Source of the DNA: Spirochaetes bacterium GWB1_27_13
GTDB lineage: Bacteria; Spirochaetota; GWE2-31-10; MWDO01
Direction: 5' to 3'
Length of the DNA stretch: 34,046 bases
NCBI GenBank assembly: GCA_001829125.1
Contig: MIAN01000172.1
Coordinates: 6,634-40,679 of the forward strand
Shown: in pieces, positions 18,995 to 27,697 of the stretch
Position numbering within the stretch: the first letter of the stretch is position 1
Layout: every line of letters begins with the position of its first letter
The notes under the pieces: generated by a model
What the model saw: only the letters and a program-made list of their open reading frames with translations
What the model was told of the DNA's origin: nothing
The model's database searches: none
Program-made: the position numbers and the translations under genes

Positions 18995-20569
18995 TCAATA
19001 CATCTCTTTCCCATTAAATATTTCTTTTACTCTCGAAGCATTTATTTCTCCGACAGTTTTTGGTCTTTGTTGTTTTAATTCGGGTTTGTATTCTACTTTT
19101 ATATTGTATTCTTTGCCTATTATTAAAGAAGCTTCTTTAGTGAGCAAATCATTATATTTTAATGCAGTGTCATAATACATCTGATGACAAAAATATAGTA
19201 TCATTGTATTACCTTGTTCTTCAATAGAAAACACATTATTTAAAGCAGCGATTAATTGAAAATTTGTGTGAGGTATATTATTTTTTATAATTTTTAAAAT
19301 TTCGCTTTTTTCAACATTCACTTTAACATTGACATTTTTTTGTGACGGTTGTTCTTGTTGAATAGGCTGAATATTTTCTTCTTCTATAATCGTTGCAGGA
19401 ATTGACATCGTCATTTTTTGATTAGGATTAATTAATTGATTTCTTATTTTTTCGAGTTCGAGTAGAATTGCTTTTGGTCTAATTAATTCTTTATACTTAA
19501 GCAATTTTAAAAGACATATTTCTATTTCTGTTTGTATATCAATAGAATACCTTGTTTTTTCATAAGTACTAAAAAGTATTTCCAAAATATTCTCTAAGTC
19601 GTCATAAGAAAATGATGAAATGAGTTTATCATCATACACTTGTGAATTAAACCCAAATACTTTATTTGAAGAAAGATTTAATTTTTTTAACATTATGTTT
19701 CTAAAAAACTTTATCATTTCAGATATAATTTGCTCTGGAGAAATTCCTGTTTCTATTAAAGAAAAATATTCTTTTAATAAATCTTCTCTATCTTTGTTTA
19801 CAATAGTTCTTATTAGAATAGAAATTTTTTCTTCACCAACAATTCCAAGTTTTTCTTGAATTCTTTTTAGTGTAATATTAGCATCACAAAAAGAAATAAC
19901 TTGATCAAGTAAAGTATAAGAGTCCCTCATTGACCCTTTGCCTTCAGTGGCTATCCATTTTATCGCATCTTCTTCATATTTTACATTTTGTCTTTCAAGA
20001 ACTTTTATTAAGGACTTCGCAATTAATTCTTGTGGAATAAGTCTTAAATTAAATTGTTGACATCTTGATCTGATCGTCGGTAAAACTTTATTTATTTCTG
20101 TTGTAGCAAAAATAAAAACAACACCTTTTGGCGGTTCTTCAATTGTTTTGAGTAATGCGTTAAATGCACTTTTTGACAACATGTGAACTTCGTCAATTAT
20201 ATAGACTTTATATTTAGAATTTATTGGCGGATAGAGAATTTCTTCCTGAATTACCCTAATATCATTTATACTTGTATTTGATGCTCCATCTATTTCTATA
20301 ACATCAGAGTTACTTCCATTTGTTATAGAAACACAATTTTCACATTTATTACACGGGTTATCTGTCGGTCCATTTATACAATTTAATGCTTTTGCAATAA
20401 TTCTTGCGGTCGATGTTTTACCACACCCACGAGGACCACTTAACAAATAAGCATTAGGAATTCTTTTGTTTTGTATAGAATTTTTTAGTGTAGTAGAAAC
20501 AAATTCCTGTCCAATCACTTCATCAAATGACTGAGGTCTAAATTTAGTTGCTGTAATTTCGTATGACAT
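18995..20569 (-). CDS. dnaX: DNA polymerase III subunit gamma/tau
   Basis: YEITATKFRPQSFDEVIGQEFVSTTLKNSI, GPRGCGKTSTARIIAKALNC, CNKCENC zinc module, VYIIDEVHMLSKSAFNALLKTIEEPP, FIFATTEINKVLPTIRSRCQ. Confidence 0.97.
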   Translation of the reverse strand: MSYEITATKFRPQSFDEVIGQEFVSTTLKNSIQNKRIPNAYLLSGPRGCGKTSTARIIAKALNCINGPTDNPCNKCENCVSITNGSNSDVIEIDGASNTSINDIRVIQEEILYPPINSKYKVYIIDEVHMLSKSAFNALLKTIEEPPKGVVFIFATTEINKVLPTIRSRCQQFNLRLIPQELIAKSLIKVLERQNVKYEEDAIKWIATEGKGSMRDSYTLLDQVISFCDANITLKRIQEKLGIVGEEKISILIRTIVNKDREDLLKEYFSLIETGISPEQIISEMIKFFRNIMLKKLNLSSNKVFGFNSQVYDDKLISSFSYDDLENILEILFSTYEKTRYSIDIQTEIEICLLKLLKYKELIRPKAILLELEKIRNQLINPNQKMTMSIPATIIEEENIQPIQQEQPSQKNVNVKVNVEKSEILKIIKNNIPHTNFQLIAALNNVFSIEEQGNTMILYFCHQMYYDTALKYNDLLTKEASLIIGKEYNIKVEYKPELKQQRPKTVGEINASRVKEIFNGKEMY

Positions 20570-20678
20570 TTTTATCCCTTGTTAGTATATCAAAACTTTT
20601 TAATTTATTATTATTTATTTCTAATATAAGAGAAGATGCTTGAGTTGTTTTTATTTCATTAAATTTTGTTTTTATCAT
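20544..20678 (-). CDS. small ORF (44 aa) overlapping the dnaX start; possible antitoxin-domain remnant or leader peptide
   Basis: AAGG 6 nt before ATG 20678: MIKTKFNEIKTTQASSLILEINNNKLKSFDILTRDKNVIRNYSN; its stop lies 26 nt inside dnaX. Confidence 0.3.
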   Translation of the reverse strand: MIKTKFNEIKTTQASSLILEINNNKLKSFDILTRDKNVIRNYSN

Positions 20679-20862
20679 AGACATCCTTTTTATATATATA
20701 CGATAAAAAGTAATATTAGACAATTTGAACAATCGTTAATATAACATAATATAATTCATTTTATCATAATTTTTACAATTTTAAACAAAATAAATTGTAA
20801 AAATTATTTTCAGAAATTTTAAATAAAAAATTTAATATGATTTTGTGTAAAAGAAAAGAAAA

Positions 20863-20986
20863 CCTCTTTAACTCCCTCTGAGCAGTTTAAGTACGATAAA
20901 CCTATACCTACCGTTGCTACCTTCCGGTCCTGGCGGGATTTGGAAAGTTTTAACTACTTAATACCCAAAGATCACCGCTAAAGAGG
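20863..20986 (-). ncRNA. ffs: signal recognition particle RNA (bacterial small type)
   Basis: Minus strand contains the domain IV apical sequence CCGCCAGGACCGGAAGGTAGCAACGG, upstream GGTGATCTTTGGG, and terminal pairing CCTCTTTA/TAAAGAGG. Confidence 0.93.
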
Positions 20987-20993
20987 CAAATTC

Positions 20994-21078
20994 GGAGAAA
21001 GAGGGATTCGAACCCTCGGTGCTAAATTAGCACAACGGATTTCGAGTCCGTCCGATTAAACCACTCTCGCATCTCTCC
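20994..21078 (-). tRNA. tRNA-Ser(CGA)
   Basis: Acceptor GGAGAGA/TTTCTCC, T-loop GGTTCGAATCCC, loop CTCGAAA gives anticodon CGA, long variable arm. Confidence 0.93.
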
Positions 21079-21091
21079 CCAATTGGCATTT

Positions 21092-21165
21092 TGAGCCTAA
21101 GAGGATTCGAACCTCCGACCCTTAGATCCGCAATCTAATGCTCTATCCAACTGAGCTATAGGCTC
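21092..21165 (-). tRNA. tRNA-Arg(GCG)
   Basis: Acceptor GAGCCTA/TAGGCTC, anticodon stem TTAGA/TCTAA with loop TTGCGGA gives GCG; GGTTCGAATCC T-loop. Confidence 0.92.
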
Positions 21166-21174
21166 AGATTCTTT

Positions 21175-21261
21175 CGGAAAGTGGGGGATTCGAACCCCCG
21201 GTATGCGTTAACATACACACGATTTCCAATCGTGCTCCTTCAACCACTCAGACAACTTTCC
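21175..21261 (-). tRNA. tRNA-Ser(GGA)
   Basis: Acceptor GGAAAGT/ACTTTCC; anticodon loop TTGGAAA; long variable arm. Confidence 0.93.
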
Positions 21262-21289
21262 TCTTTATAATAATATATAAATAAAAAAA

Positions 21290-21378
21290 CGGAGAGGAAG
21301 GGATTCGAACCCTTGGTACCCGTTTAAGAGTACAACTCCTTAGCAGGGAGTCCGATTCGACCACTCTCGCACCTCTCC
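21290..21378 (-). tRNA. tRNA-Ser(GCT)
   Basis: Acceptor GGAGAGG/CCTCTCC; anticodon loop CTGCTAA; long variable arm. Confidence 0.93.
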
Positions 21379-21508
21379 AGTCGTTATCAAAAATACGCCG
21401 AAAACCTTTTAATGAATTTGATTTTATGAATGTATAATTAAATTATTAAAATTGATTATAAAAAATCTTCGGTATATAATGTAAGTAAAACTTGTTGTAT
21501 AAAAAAAT

Positions 21509-21593
21509 CGGAGAGAGAGGGATTCGAACCCCCGGAGGTGTGACCCTCAACGGTTTTCAAGACCGCCTCCATCAACCACTCGGACATCTCTCC
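21509..21593 (-). tRNA. tRNA-Ser(TGA)
   Basis: Acceptor GGAGAGA/TCTCTCC; anticodon loop CTTGAAA; long variable arm. Confidence 0.93.
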
Positions 21594-21667
21594 ATTTATT
21601 TATACTGTTAATATATATGTTCTTTAAAAACTTGTCAAGAAAAAATTAACAGTTTTTTTAAAATTTT

Positions 21668-23494
21668 TTATTCAACTGTTACTGATTTTGCAAGATTTCT
21701 TGGTTTGTCAATATCACAGCCCAAATTTTTTGCTATATAATATGAAAGCAATTGCAATGGAATAATTGTTAATAATGATGAAAATATACTCTCTGTTTCT
21801 GGAATAACAATCACATCATCAGCAATTCCTTTTATTTTTTTTACATTCTTTTCATTACAGATTGATAAGATTATTCCTCCCCTTGCTCTTACCTCTTGCA
21901 TATTGGAGAATGTTTTTTCAAATAAATGATCGTCTGGCATTATAAAAATCACTGGCGTTTTTTTATCAATTAAAGCAATTGGACCATGTTTGATTTCTCC
22001 AGCAGGAACACCCTCTGCATGTAAATAACTAATTTCTTTTAATTTTAAAGCACCTTCCAATGCGACAGGATAACTAAGTCCACGTCCTAAGAATAAAAAA
22101 TTATCAAGTTTTGTATATTTTTCTGCAATATTTTCAATATATTTTGAATTGTTTAATATCTCTTGAACTTTGTTTGGAAGCATCTCTATCTCTGATACAA
22201 GCTCAATTCCTCTAAATTGTCCCAAATCTCTCATTCTACCAATAAGTGTTGCAAATAAATAAAACGCAATCAATTGGGAAGTAAAGGCTTTTGTCGAAGC
22301 AACTGCAACCTCAGGACCAGAATGTACATAAACTCCACCATTACTTTCACGAGGTATTGTACTTCCAACGACATTACATATTCCCAAAACCTTTGCTCCT
22401 TTTCGTTGAATCTCTCTCATTGCAAAAAGTGTATCAATCGTTTCTCCTGATTGGCTTACTGCAAAAGAAATAGTTCCTTTTTCTATGATTGGATTTTTAT
22501 ATCTAAACTCTGATGCGATCTCTACTCTTGTTGCAACGCGAGCAAGTTCTTCTATAACATAAGACCCGACAAGCCCTGCATGGTAACTTGTACCGCAAGC
22601 AATTATATTTACTCTTTCTATATTAAATAATTCTTGAGGTGTTAGATTTAGTCCACCAAGTTTTACTGTTCCAATATTTTGTATAATCCTACCAGCAAAG
22701 GCTCGTCTTATACTCTCAGGTTGTTCAAAAATTTCTTTTAACATGTAATGAGAAAAATCACCTTTGTCTAAAGCAGTCTGATCCCAATCAATTGTATTAA
22801 CTTTTTTTTGAATTGATTCGAGTCTAAAATTTTTTGTTATATATTGTTTCTTTTCTATTTTTGCAATTTCATAATCTTCAAGATAAACAACTTGTTTTGT
22901 ATAACCCAAAAATGCGTTGGCATCACTTGCAACAAACATTTCGTTTTCGCCTATTCCAATAATTAATGGACTTCCTTTTCTTGCAACCATTATATAGTCT
23001 GGTTCGGAAAGACAAATTGCAAGAATACCATAAGCACCTTCAAGTTGTTGAAGTGTCTTATAAAAAGTTTCTTCAAAGTTACCATTATAATTTTTTTCGA
23101 GTAAATAAGCGATGACCTCAGAATCTGTTTCACTTCTAAAAGTATAACCTTCATCAATTAATTTTTTCTTTAATTCTATATAATTTTCAATTATCCCATT
23201 ATGTATTATTGATATTTTACCATTTTGACTTAAATGAGGGTGGGCATTTTTATCACTTACTCCTCCATGAGTTGCCCATCTTGTATGACCAATACCAATT
23301 TTTCCGGACAATTCTTTTGGAAGAATCGCTTCCATATTATAAATTTTACCTTCTTTTTTATATGTCAAAATTTCTTTTTCTTTTATTATAGAAATTCCAG
23401 AAGAATCATAACCTCTATATTCAAGTCTTTTCAAACCTTCTACTATAATTGGCACACAATTATTTTCACCAATATAACCAACTATTCCACACAT
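21668..23494 (-). CDS. glmS: glutamine--fructose-6-phosphate aminotransferase (isomerizing)
   Basis: MCGIVGYIG N-terminal Cys, RLEYRGYDSSG, GHTRWATHGG, SQSGETIDT, C-terminal DKPRNLAKSVTVE. Confidence 0.98.
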   Translation of the reverse strand: MCGIVGYIGENNCVPIIVEGLKRLEYRGYDSSGISIIKEKEILTYKKEGKIYNMEAILPKELSGKIGIGHTRWATHGGVSDKNAHPHLSQNGKISIIHNGIIENYIELKKKLIDEGYTFRSETDSEVIAYLLEKNYNGNFEETFYKTLQQLEGAYGILAICLSEPDYIMVARKGSPLIIGIGENEMFVASDANAFLGYTKQVVYLEDYEIAKIEKKQYITKNFRLESIQKKVNTIDWDQTALDKGDFSHYMLKEIFEQPESIRRAFAGRIIQNIGTVKLGGLNLTPQELFNIERVNIIACGTSYHAGLVGSYVIEELARVATRVEIASEFRYKNPIIEKGTISFAVSQSGETIDTLFAMREIQRKGAKVLGICNVVGSTIPRESNGGVYVHSGPEVAVASTKAFTSQLIAFYLFATLIGRMRDLGQFRGIELVSEIEMLPNKVQEILNNSKYIENIAEKYTKLDNFLFLGRGLSYPVALEGALKLKEISYLHAEGVPAGEIKHGPIALIDKKTPVIFIMPDDHLFEKTFSNMQEVRARGGIILSICNEKNVKKIKGIADDVIVIPETESIFSSLLTIIPLQLLSYYIAKNLGCDIDKPRNLAKSVTVE

Positions 23495-23533
23495 TTATAT
23501 CTCCTTGCCATAATTATCGATTTTTTTTTATTT

Positions 23534-24145
23534 TTATTGAATAAATTTAATTGGAATACTTTTTAATAAATACTTACCTTTTTTATCTATCTCATAAATC
23601 ACAAAGTGTAGGTGAGGGGTAATTACATAACCGGTAAGACCAATTCTACCAAGTAACATTCCTTTTTTTATTAGACTATTAAGTTTTAGGTTAGAAAAGC
23701 GTTCGAGATGTCTATAACAGTAAATCCTATTTTCTTTTTCATTATAAATATACAAGTAGTTATCTTTACCTGCAAATTCTTTGTTATTCCCGCCAGTACT
23801 ACTATCACTTTGTATTGCAGTAACTATACCATCTGAGACAGAGTAAACCTCTGTCCCCACTGGTACATCAAAATCAACAGCATGAGTATCATCAGCATTT
23901 GCCTCTTTAATTTTTGCGTGAGTTGCCATTTTGAATAATGGTCTAAAAAAAATATTCTCTATATTTAAAGGAAGACTATATTTTATTCCTCCACATTCAA
24001 AAGAAAAATTAATTCCAGCATTTTTTAATTTATTTACTTCTTGATCAATCAATAGAAAAAGGGCTTCTGATTTAGATAAATTTTTTGTTTGATAAGAAGC
24101 ACATTTATTAGAAATATCTATTAATTTTTTAAACTCATTTTTCAT
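23534..24145 (-). CDS. M23-family peptidase-like protein (LytM fold)
   Basis: THAVDFDVPVGTEVYSVSDGIV and GYVITPHLHFVIYE (HxxxD/HxH metal ligands); no obvious signal peptide. Confidence 0.85.
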   Translation of the reverse strand: MKNEFKKLIDISNKCASYQTKNLSKSEALFLLIDQEVNKLKNAGINFSFECGGIKYSLPLNIENIFFRPLFKMATHAKIKEANADDTHAVDFDVPVGTEVYSVSDGIVTAIQSDSSTGGNNKEFAGKDNYLYIYNEKENRIYCYRHLERFSNLKLNSLIKKGMLLGRIGLTGYVITPHLHFVIYEIDKKGKYLLKSIPIKFIQ

Positions 24146-24146
24146 A

Positions 24147-25577
24147 TTAATTAATCTCTGGTTCAAACTCTTCAACAATTTTATTTGCAATACCTGTATA
24201 ACTTTGAGGAGTTATTGCAAGTAATCTTTGTTTAGTTTCTTCCTTTATAATTAATTTTTTTGCAAGAGAATGAAAATCATCAATTGTTACTTTTTTCCCT
24301 CTTGTTATTTCTTTTAATAACTCGTAAGGTTTTTCAACGCCTTCCACTCTCAAAATATTTTGATATGCTTCTGCCATTACCTCAGGATTGTTATTTAGAT
24401 AATTTAAAATTGTATCTTTATCAACTTCTATCTTAGATAATCCTTTTTGTAAAGATTGATAAGCTATGAGACTATGAGCAAAAGCAACTCCAATATTCCT
24501 TAAAACTGTACTGTCTGTCAAATCTCTTTGGAGTCTTGATATTGCAAGTTTTTGTGAAAAAAATGTAAACAAAGCATTTGCAACACCAAAATTTCCTTCT
24601 GCATTTTCAAAGTCAATTGGGTTTACTTTATGAGGCATTGCAGAAGAACCAATTTCGCCTTTGACTGGTTTTTGTTTTATCCAATTGTCTGATATATACC
24701 TCCACATATCTTGTGAAAAATCTATCAATATATTGTTAATTCTTTTAACCGAATCAAACAATCTTGCAAGACAATCATGAGGTTCTATCTGAGTTGTTAC
24801 TTTATTAAATTCTAAAATTAGTGGTAATTTCTTACAGTATTTTGGAATTTGAAATTCAACCAAGTTTAATTTATTAATTAATTTTTTTGTGAACTCCTGC
24901 CAATTAATATTTGGAAAAACGACACTGTGAGCATTATAATTTCCTGTCGCTCCATTTAGTTTTGCTAGTAGTGGAATATTAAATACACATTTCATCTCTT
25001 CTTTAAGCCTATTAACAAAAACTAAAATCTCTTTACCAAAGGTCGTTGGTGTTGCAGGTTGACCATGAGTACGAGCAAGCATAGATAAATCTTTGTAATC
25101 AACACTAATTTTATACAACCTATCATAAATATCAATTATTGATGGAAAAATAATTTTATTAAACCCATCTCTAATCATGAGGGCATAAGATATATTATTA
25201 ACATCCTCACTTGTTAATGCAAAATGAACTATTTCTAAAACATCAACTAAAGAAGTTTCTGTAAGTTTAAGTTTTATAAAATATTCGATTGCCTTTACAT
25301 CATGATTTGTTGCAGGTATTTCTTTATAACCTTTGGTTTCAATCTTTTTTATAATTTCTGCTTCTTCATCTGCAATATTATGCAAATTTAAAAGAATATT
25401 TCTTTCGACATCAGTTATCTTTCTAATACCAATATTCTCTTCTGATAGTAATAACAAATAATTAATTTCTGTAAAAATCCTATATTGCATCAAAGCCTTT
25501 TCACTAAAAAAAGGAGACAAATTATTTGTTTTAGAAGAATATCTTCCGTCAATTGGAGAAATTGCTGTAAGCGACAT
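24147..25577 (-). CDS. purB: adenylosuccinate lyase
   Basis: ISPIDGRYSSKTNNLSPFFSE, TSEDVNNISYALM, ARTHGQPATPTTFGKE, GEIGSSAMPHKVNPIDFENAEGN. Confidence 0.97.
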   Translation of the reverse strand: MSLTAISPIDGRYSSKTNNLSPFFSEKALMQYRIFTEINYLLLLSEENIGIRKITDVERNILLNLHNIADEEAEIIKKIETKGYKEIPATNHDVKAIEYFIKLKLTETSLVDVLEIVHFALTSEDVNNISYALMIRDGFNKIIFPSIIDIYDRLYKISVDYKDLSMLARTHGQPATPTTFGKEILVFVNRLKEEMKCVFNIPLLAKLNGATGNYNAHSVVFPNINWQEFTKKLINKLNLVEFQIPKYCKKLPLILEFNKVTTQIEPHDCLARLFDSVKRINNILIDFSQDMWRYISDNWIKQKPVKGEIGSSAMPHKVNPIDFENAEGNFGVANALFTFFSQKLAISRLQRDLTDSTVLRNIGVAFAHSLIAYQSLQKGLSKIEVDKDTILNYLNNNPEVMAEAYQNILRVEGVEKPYELLKEITRGKKVTIDDFHSLAKKLIIKEETKQRLLAITPQSYTGIANKIVEEFEPEIN

Positions 25578-25631
25578 TTTAACCTCTTAATTTGATTTTT
25601 TTATATTATCCCTAACAAGAAGGGTAGGGGA

Positions 25632-26180
25632 TTATTTTTTATTTATTAAACTTTTTACCTCATTCTTTAAGAAAAAAGAATATCCAAAATTAATTTTAAT
25701 TATCTTTCCTTCTTTATCTATAAATACTAGTGCTGGAATAGAAGTAATTTTAAATTTATTTGATAATTCGCCATTATGGTCAATCATTATTGGATATAAA
25801 ATATTTTTTTCGTTTTTTATTTTTTCTATTTGGTTTATATTTTCGCCAGTGTTTATAGCAAAAATTTCGAGTTTGTTTTGTCTAGAATATTTTTTATACA
25901 ACTCATTCAACACAGGAATTTCTTGTCTACAAGGATTACACCACGAAGCCCAAAACACAAGTAAAACTAATTTACCTTTTTGCTCTTTCATAAAATGAGT
26001 TGTATTATCCATACCTGTAAGTTGAAGGTCTTCTATATTTACCTGTTTTAATTTCTGTGAATTAATAAACTGCGGAGCTTTATTAATTAATGCGTAGATT
26101 ATTAATATTGTGATTACAGCATAAAAAATTATATCTGTAACACTAATTTTCTTTTTTTTACTCTCTGAAGGCTTCTGCAT
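25632..26180 (-). CDS. TlpA/ResA-like membrane-anchored thiol-disulfide oxidoreductase
   Basis: N-terminal TM; LVLLVFWASWCNPCRQEIPVLNELYKKY (WCNPC); ITSIPALVFIDKEGKI. ATG 26180 preceded by GTGGAG. Confidence 0.92.
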   Translation of the reverse strand: MQKPSESKKKKISVTDIIFYAVITILIIYALINKAPQFINSQKLKQVNIEDLQLTGMDNTTHFMKEQKGKLVLLVFWASWCNPCRQEIPVLNELYKKYSRQNKLEIFAINTGENINQIEKIKNEKNILYPIMIDHNGELSNKFKITSIPALVFIDKEGKIIKINFGYSFFLKNEVKSLINKK

Positions 26181-26730
26181 GATAAATCTCCACTTCCAAA
26201 TTTCCTTTTTTCCATTCATTAGGAGAAAGCCCAGCTTTAAGACAAAGATGTTCTAAAAACTCTTCTTTATTCGCCAACTCTTCCCAGACCTGAGGTAAAA
26301 AAGTTGCTGAATAAAACCCTTTTTTTATAATAACTCCATCTTCATTTGGTTTTAATTTCTCCAATAAATCTTCTGCTCCTTTATAAACTAATTCTTCTGG
26401 CACAGAAAGAATGCTTATTTCTATGTTAAGATTTTTTATCTCGTCTGATTTTACTTGCGGAAATCTTGGGTCTCCATAAGCTGCGTTATAGGCATTTTCT
26501 ATAACTGTTTGATAAAGTGGAAACATAGGAAGTATATAACCAATACAACCTCTCAATCTTTTATCTTTATGCAGTGTAACAAAACCGCCTCTTTTTTCTT
26601 TTAAAATAGGATTGAGTTTATTTATATCTTCGTCTGAAAGCCATATTTTTTTTTCTTTCTTTTCTATTGTTTTTCTTGCAAGTTGCAAAAGGAAAATTCT
26701 ATCATTTTCTGATATTTGGTTTACTGACAT
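26158..26730 (-). CDS. AMMECR1 / AmmeMemoRadiSam system protein A-like
   Basis: GGFVTLHKDKRLRGCIGYILPMFPLYQTVIENAYNAAYGDPRFPQV and EISILSVPEEL are characteristic AMMECR1 motifs. Confidence 0.93.
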   Translation of the reverse strand: MSVNQISENDRIFLLQLARKTIEKKEKKIWLSDEDINKLNPILKEKRGGFVTLHKDKRLRGCIGYILPMFPLYQTVIENAYNAAYGDPRFPQVKSDEIKNLNIEISILSVPEELVYKGAEDLLEKLKPNEDGVIIKKGFYSATFLPQVWEELANKEEFLEHLCLKAGLSPNEWKKGNLEVEIYHAEAFRE

Positions 26731-26744
26731 TTTAACCCTCCAAA

Positions 26745-27410
26745 TTAATCCTCTAACATTCTTAAGTTATTATCTACAAAAATAGATATATTGTTTTCTG
26801 CTATATTTTTGCTAAGTTTACCTATTTTTCTTATACTCTCTACAATAAAAATTAATTCCATATAGAGCGGTATAAAACCTGCATTTTTTTTCATTATTTC
26901 AATAACAGTTTTTATTATGCGTTCTTTTATTTCCTTGTTTTCTGCTTCTTCATGTATTGTCTCAGTTGCAATATCAATGTTTTTTTCAACCAAAGAGATT
27001 ATTGATTTTGATATTAAATTCTTTACAAATCTACCAAGTATTAATACTTCTTTTATTTCTTTTAACTCGTTATCAACATTTAGAATAGTTTTTAAATGTT
27101 TAACTATATTTAAAGAAAGAGTACCAATCCTTTTTAATAAATTTGCATTCTGAATATAAATAAATATATACTTTGCTTCGTCCTTGGACATTTTATAATT
27201 CTTAATTAAATCGAAACAAAGGTCTTCAACTATTAATTGATCATTATTAATATCTGGTTCGATATTTTCAATTAATTTTAATGAATCTACATTAAGAGTT
27301 TCGAGGCATTCTACAATCAAGTTTACACAAGTAACACTTGCCTGCCCCATTGAGAATATTATATTTTCAAGGTCGGAAAATACTTCAATTCCAATGTTTT
27401 TCTTTTTAAT
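26745..27410 (-). CDS. PhoU-like protein, probable ATT start
   Basis: The frame is open upstream of ATG 27350 and reads IKKKNIGIEVFSDLENIIFSMGQASVTCVNLIVECLETLN (PhoU helix 1); AAGGAG lies 6 nt upstream of ATT at 27410. Confidence 0.7.
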   Translation of the reverse strand: MKKKNIGIEVFSDLENIIFSMGQASVTCVNLIVECLETLNVDSLKLIENIEPDINNDQLIVEDLCFDLIKNYKMSKDEAKYIFIYIQNANLLKRIGTLSLNIVKHLKTILNVDNELKEIKEVLILGRFVKNLISKSIISLVEKNIDIATETIHEEAENKEIKERIIKTVIEIMKKNAGFIPLYMELIFIVESIRKIGKLSKNIAENNISIFVDNNLRMLED

Positions 27411-27564
27411 AGGAGTCTCCTTAAATTTAGTGTAAGTTAAACAATATATTAAATGGTTTATCTTTTATTAATAAAAACATTTTATTGTCATTATAATTCT
27501 ATAACATTTTTTTATTTTTATCAAAACAAAAAATATAATTAATTTACAAATCATTTTATAAAAA

Positions 27565-27580
27565 TGTTTCACGTGAAACA
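27565..27580. promoter_or_regulatory. canonical parS site (ParB/Spo0J binding site)
   Basis: Exact TGTTTCACGTGAAACA, centred in a 38-bp perfect palindrome (27554-27591). Confidence 0.93.
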
Positions 27581-27697
27581 TTTTTATAAAAAATATATTT
27601 TTTATATATAAATATATTTTATTAAATTAATTTGAATTTAACAAATATTTTTCTATAATATAATAAAATATTTTTTTAAAATAAAGAGGAACAATAA

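Noticed and set aside
19304-19311. AAAAAAG-like slippery heptamer in dnaX (possible programmed frameshift)
   Set aside because: Codons are GAA AAA AGC, so it is not in the A AAA AAG frame needed for -1 slippage, and I could not identify a supporting SD or hairpin.
23234-23566. 110-aa plus-strand ORF over the glmS start
   Set aside because: Antisense of the conserved glutaminase domain; no support.
26158-26730. Complete AmmeMemoRadiSam system
   Set aside because: Only the AMMECR1-like component is present; no Memo-like or radical SAM gene in the window.
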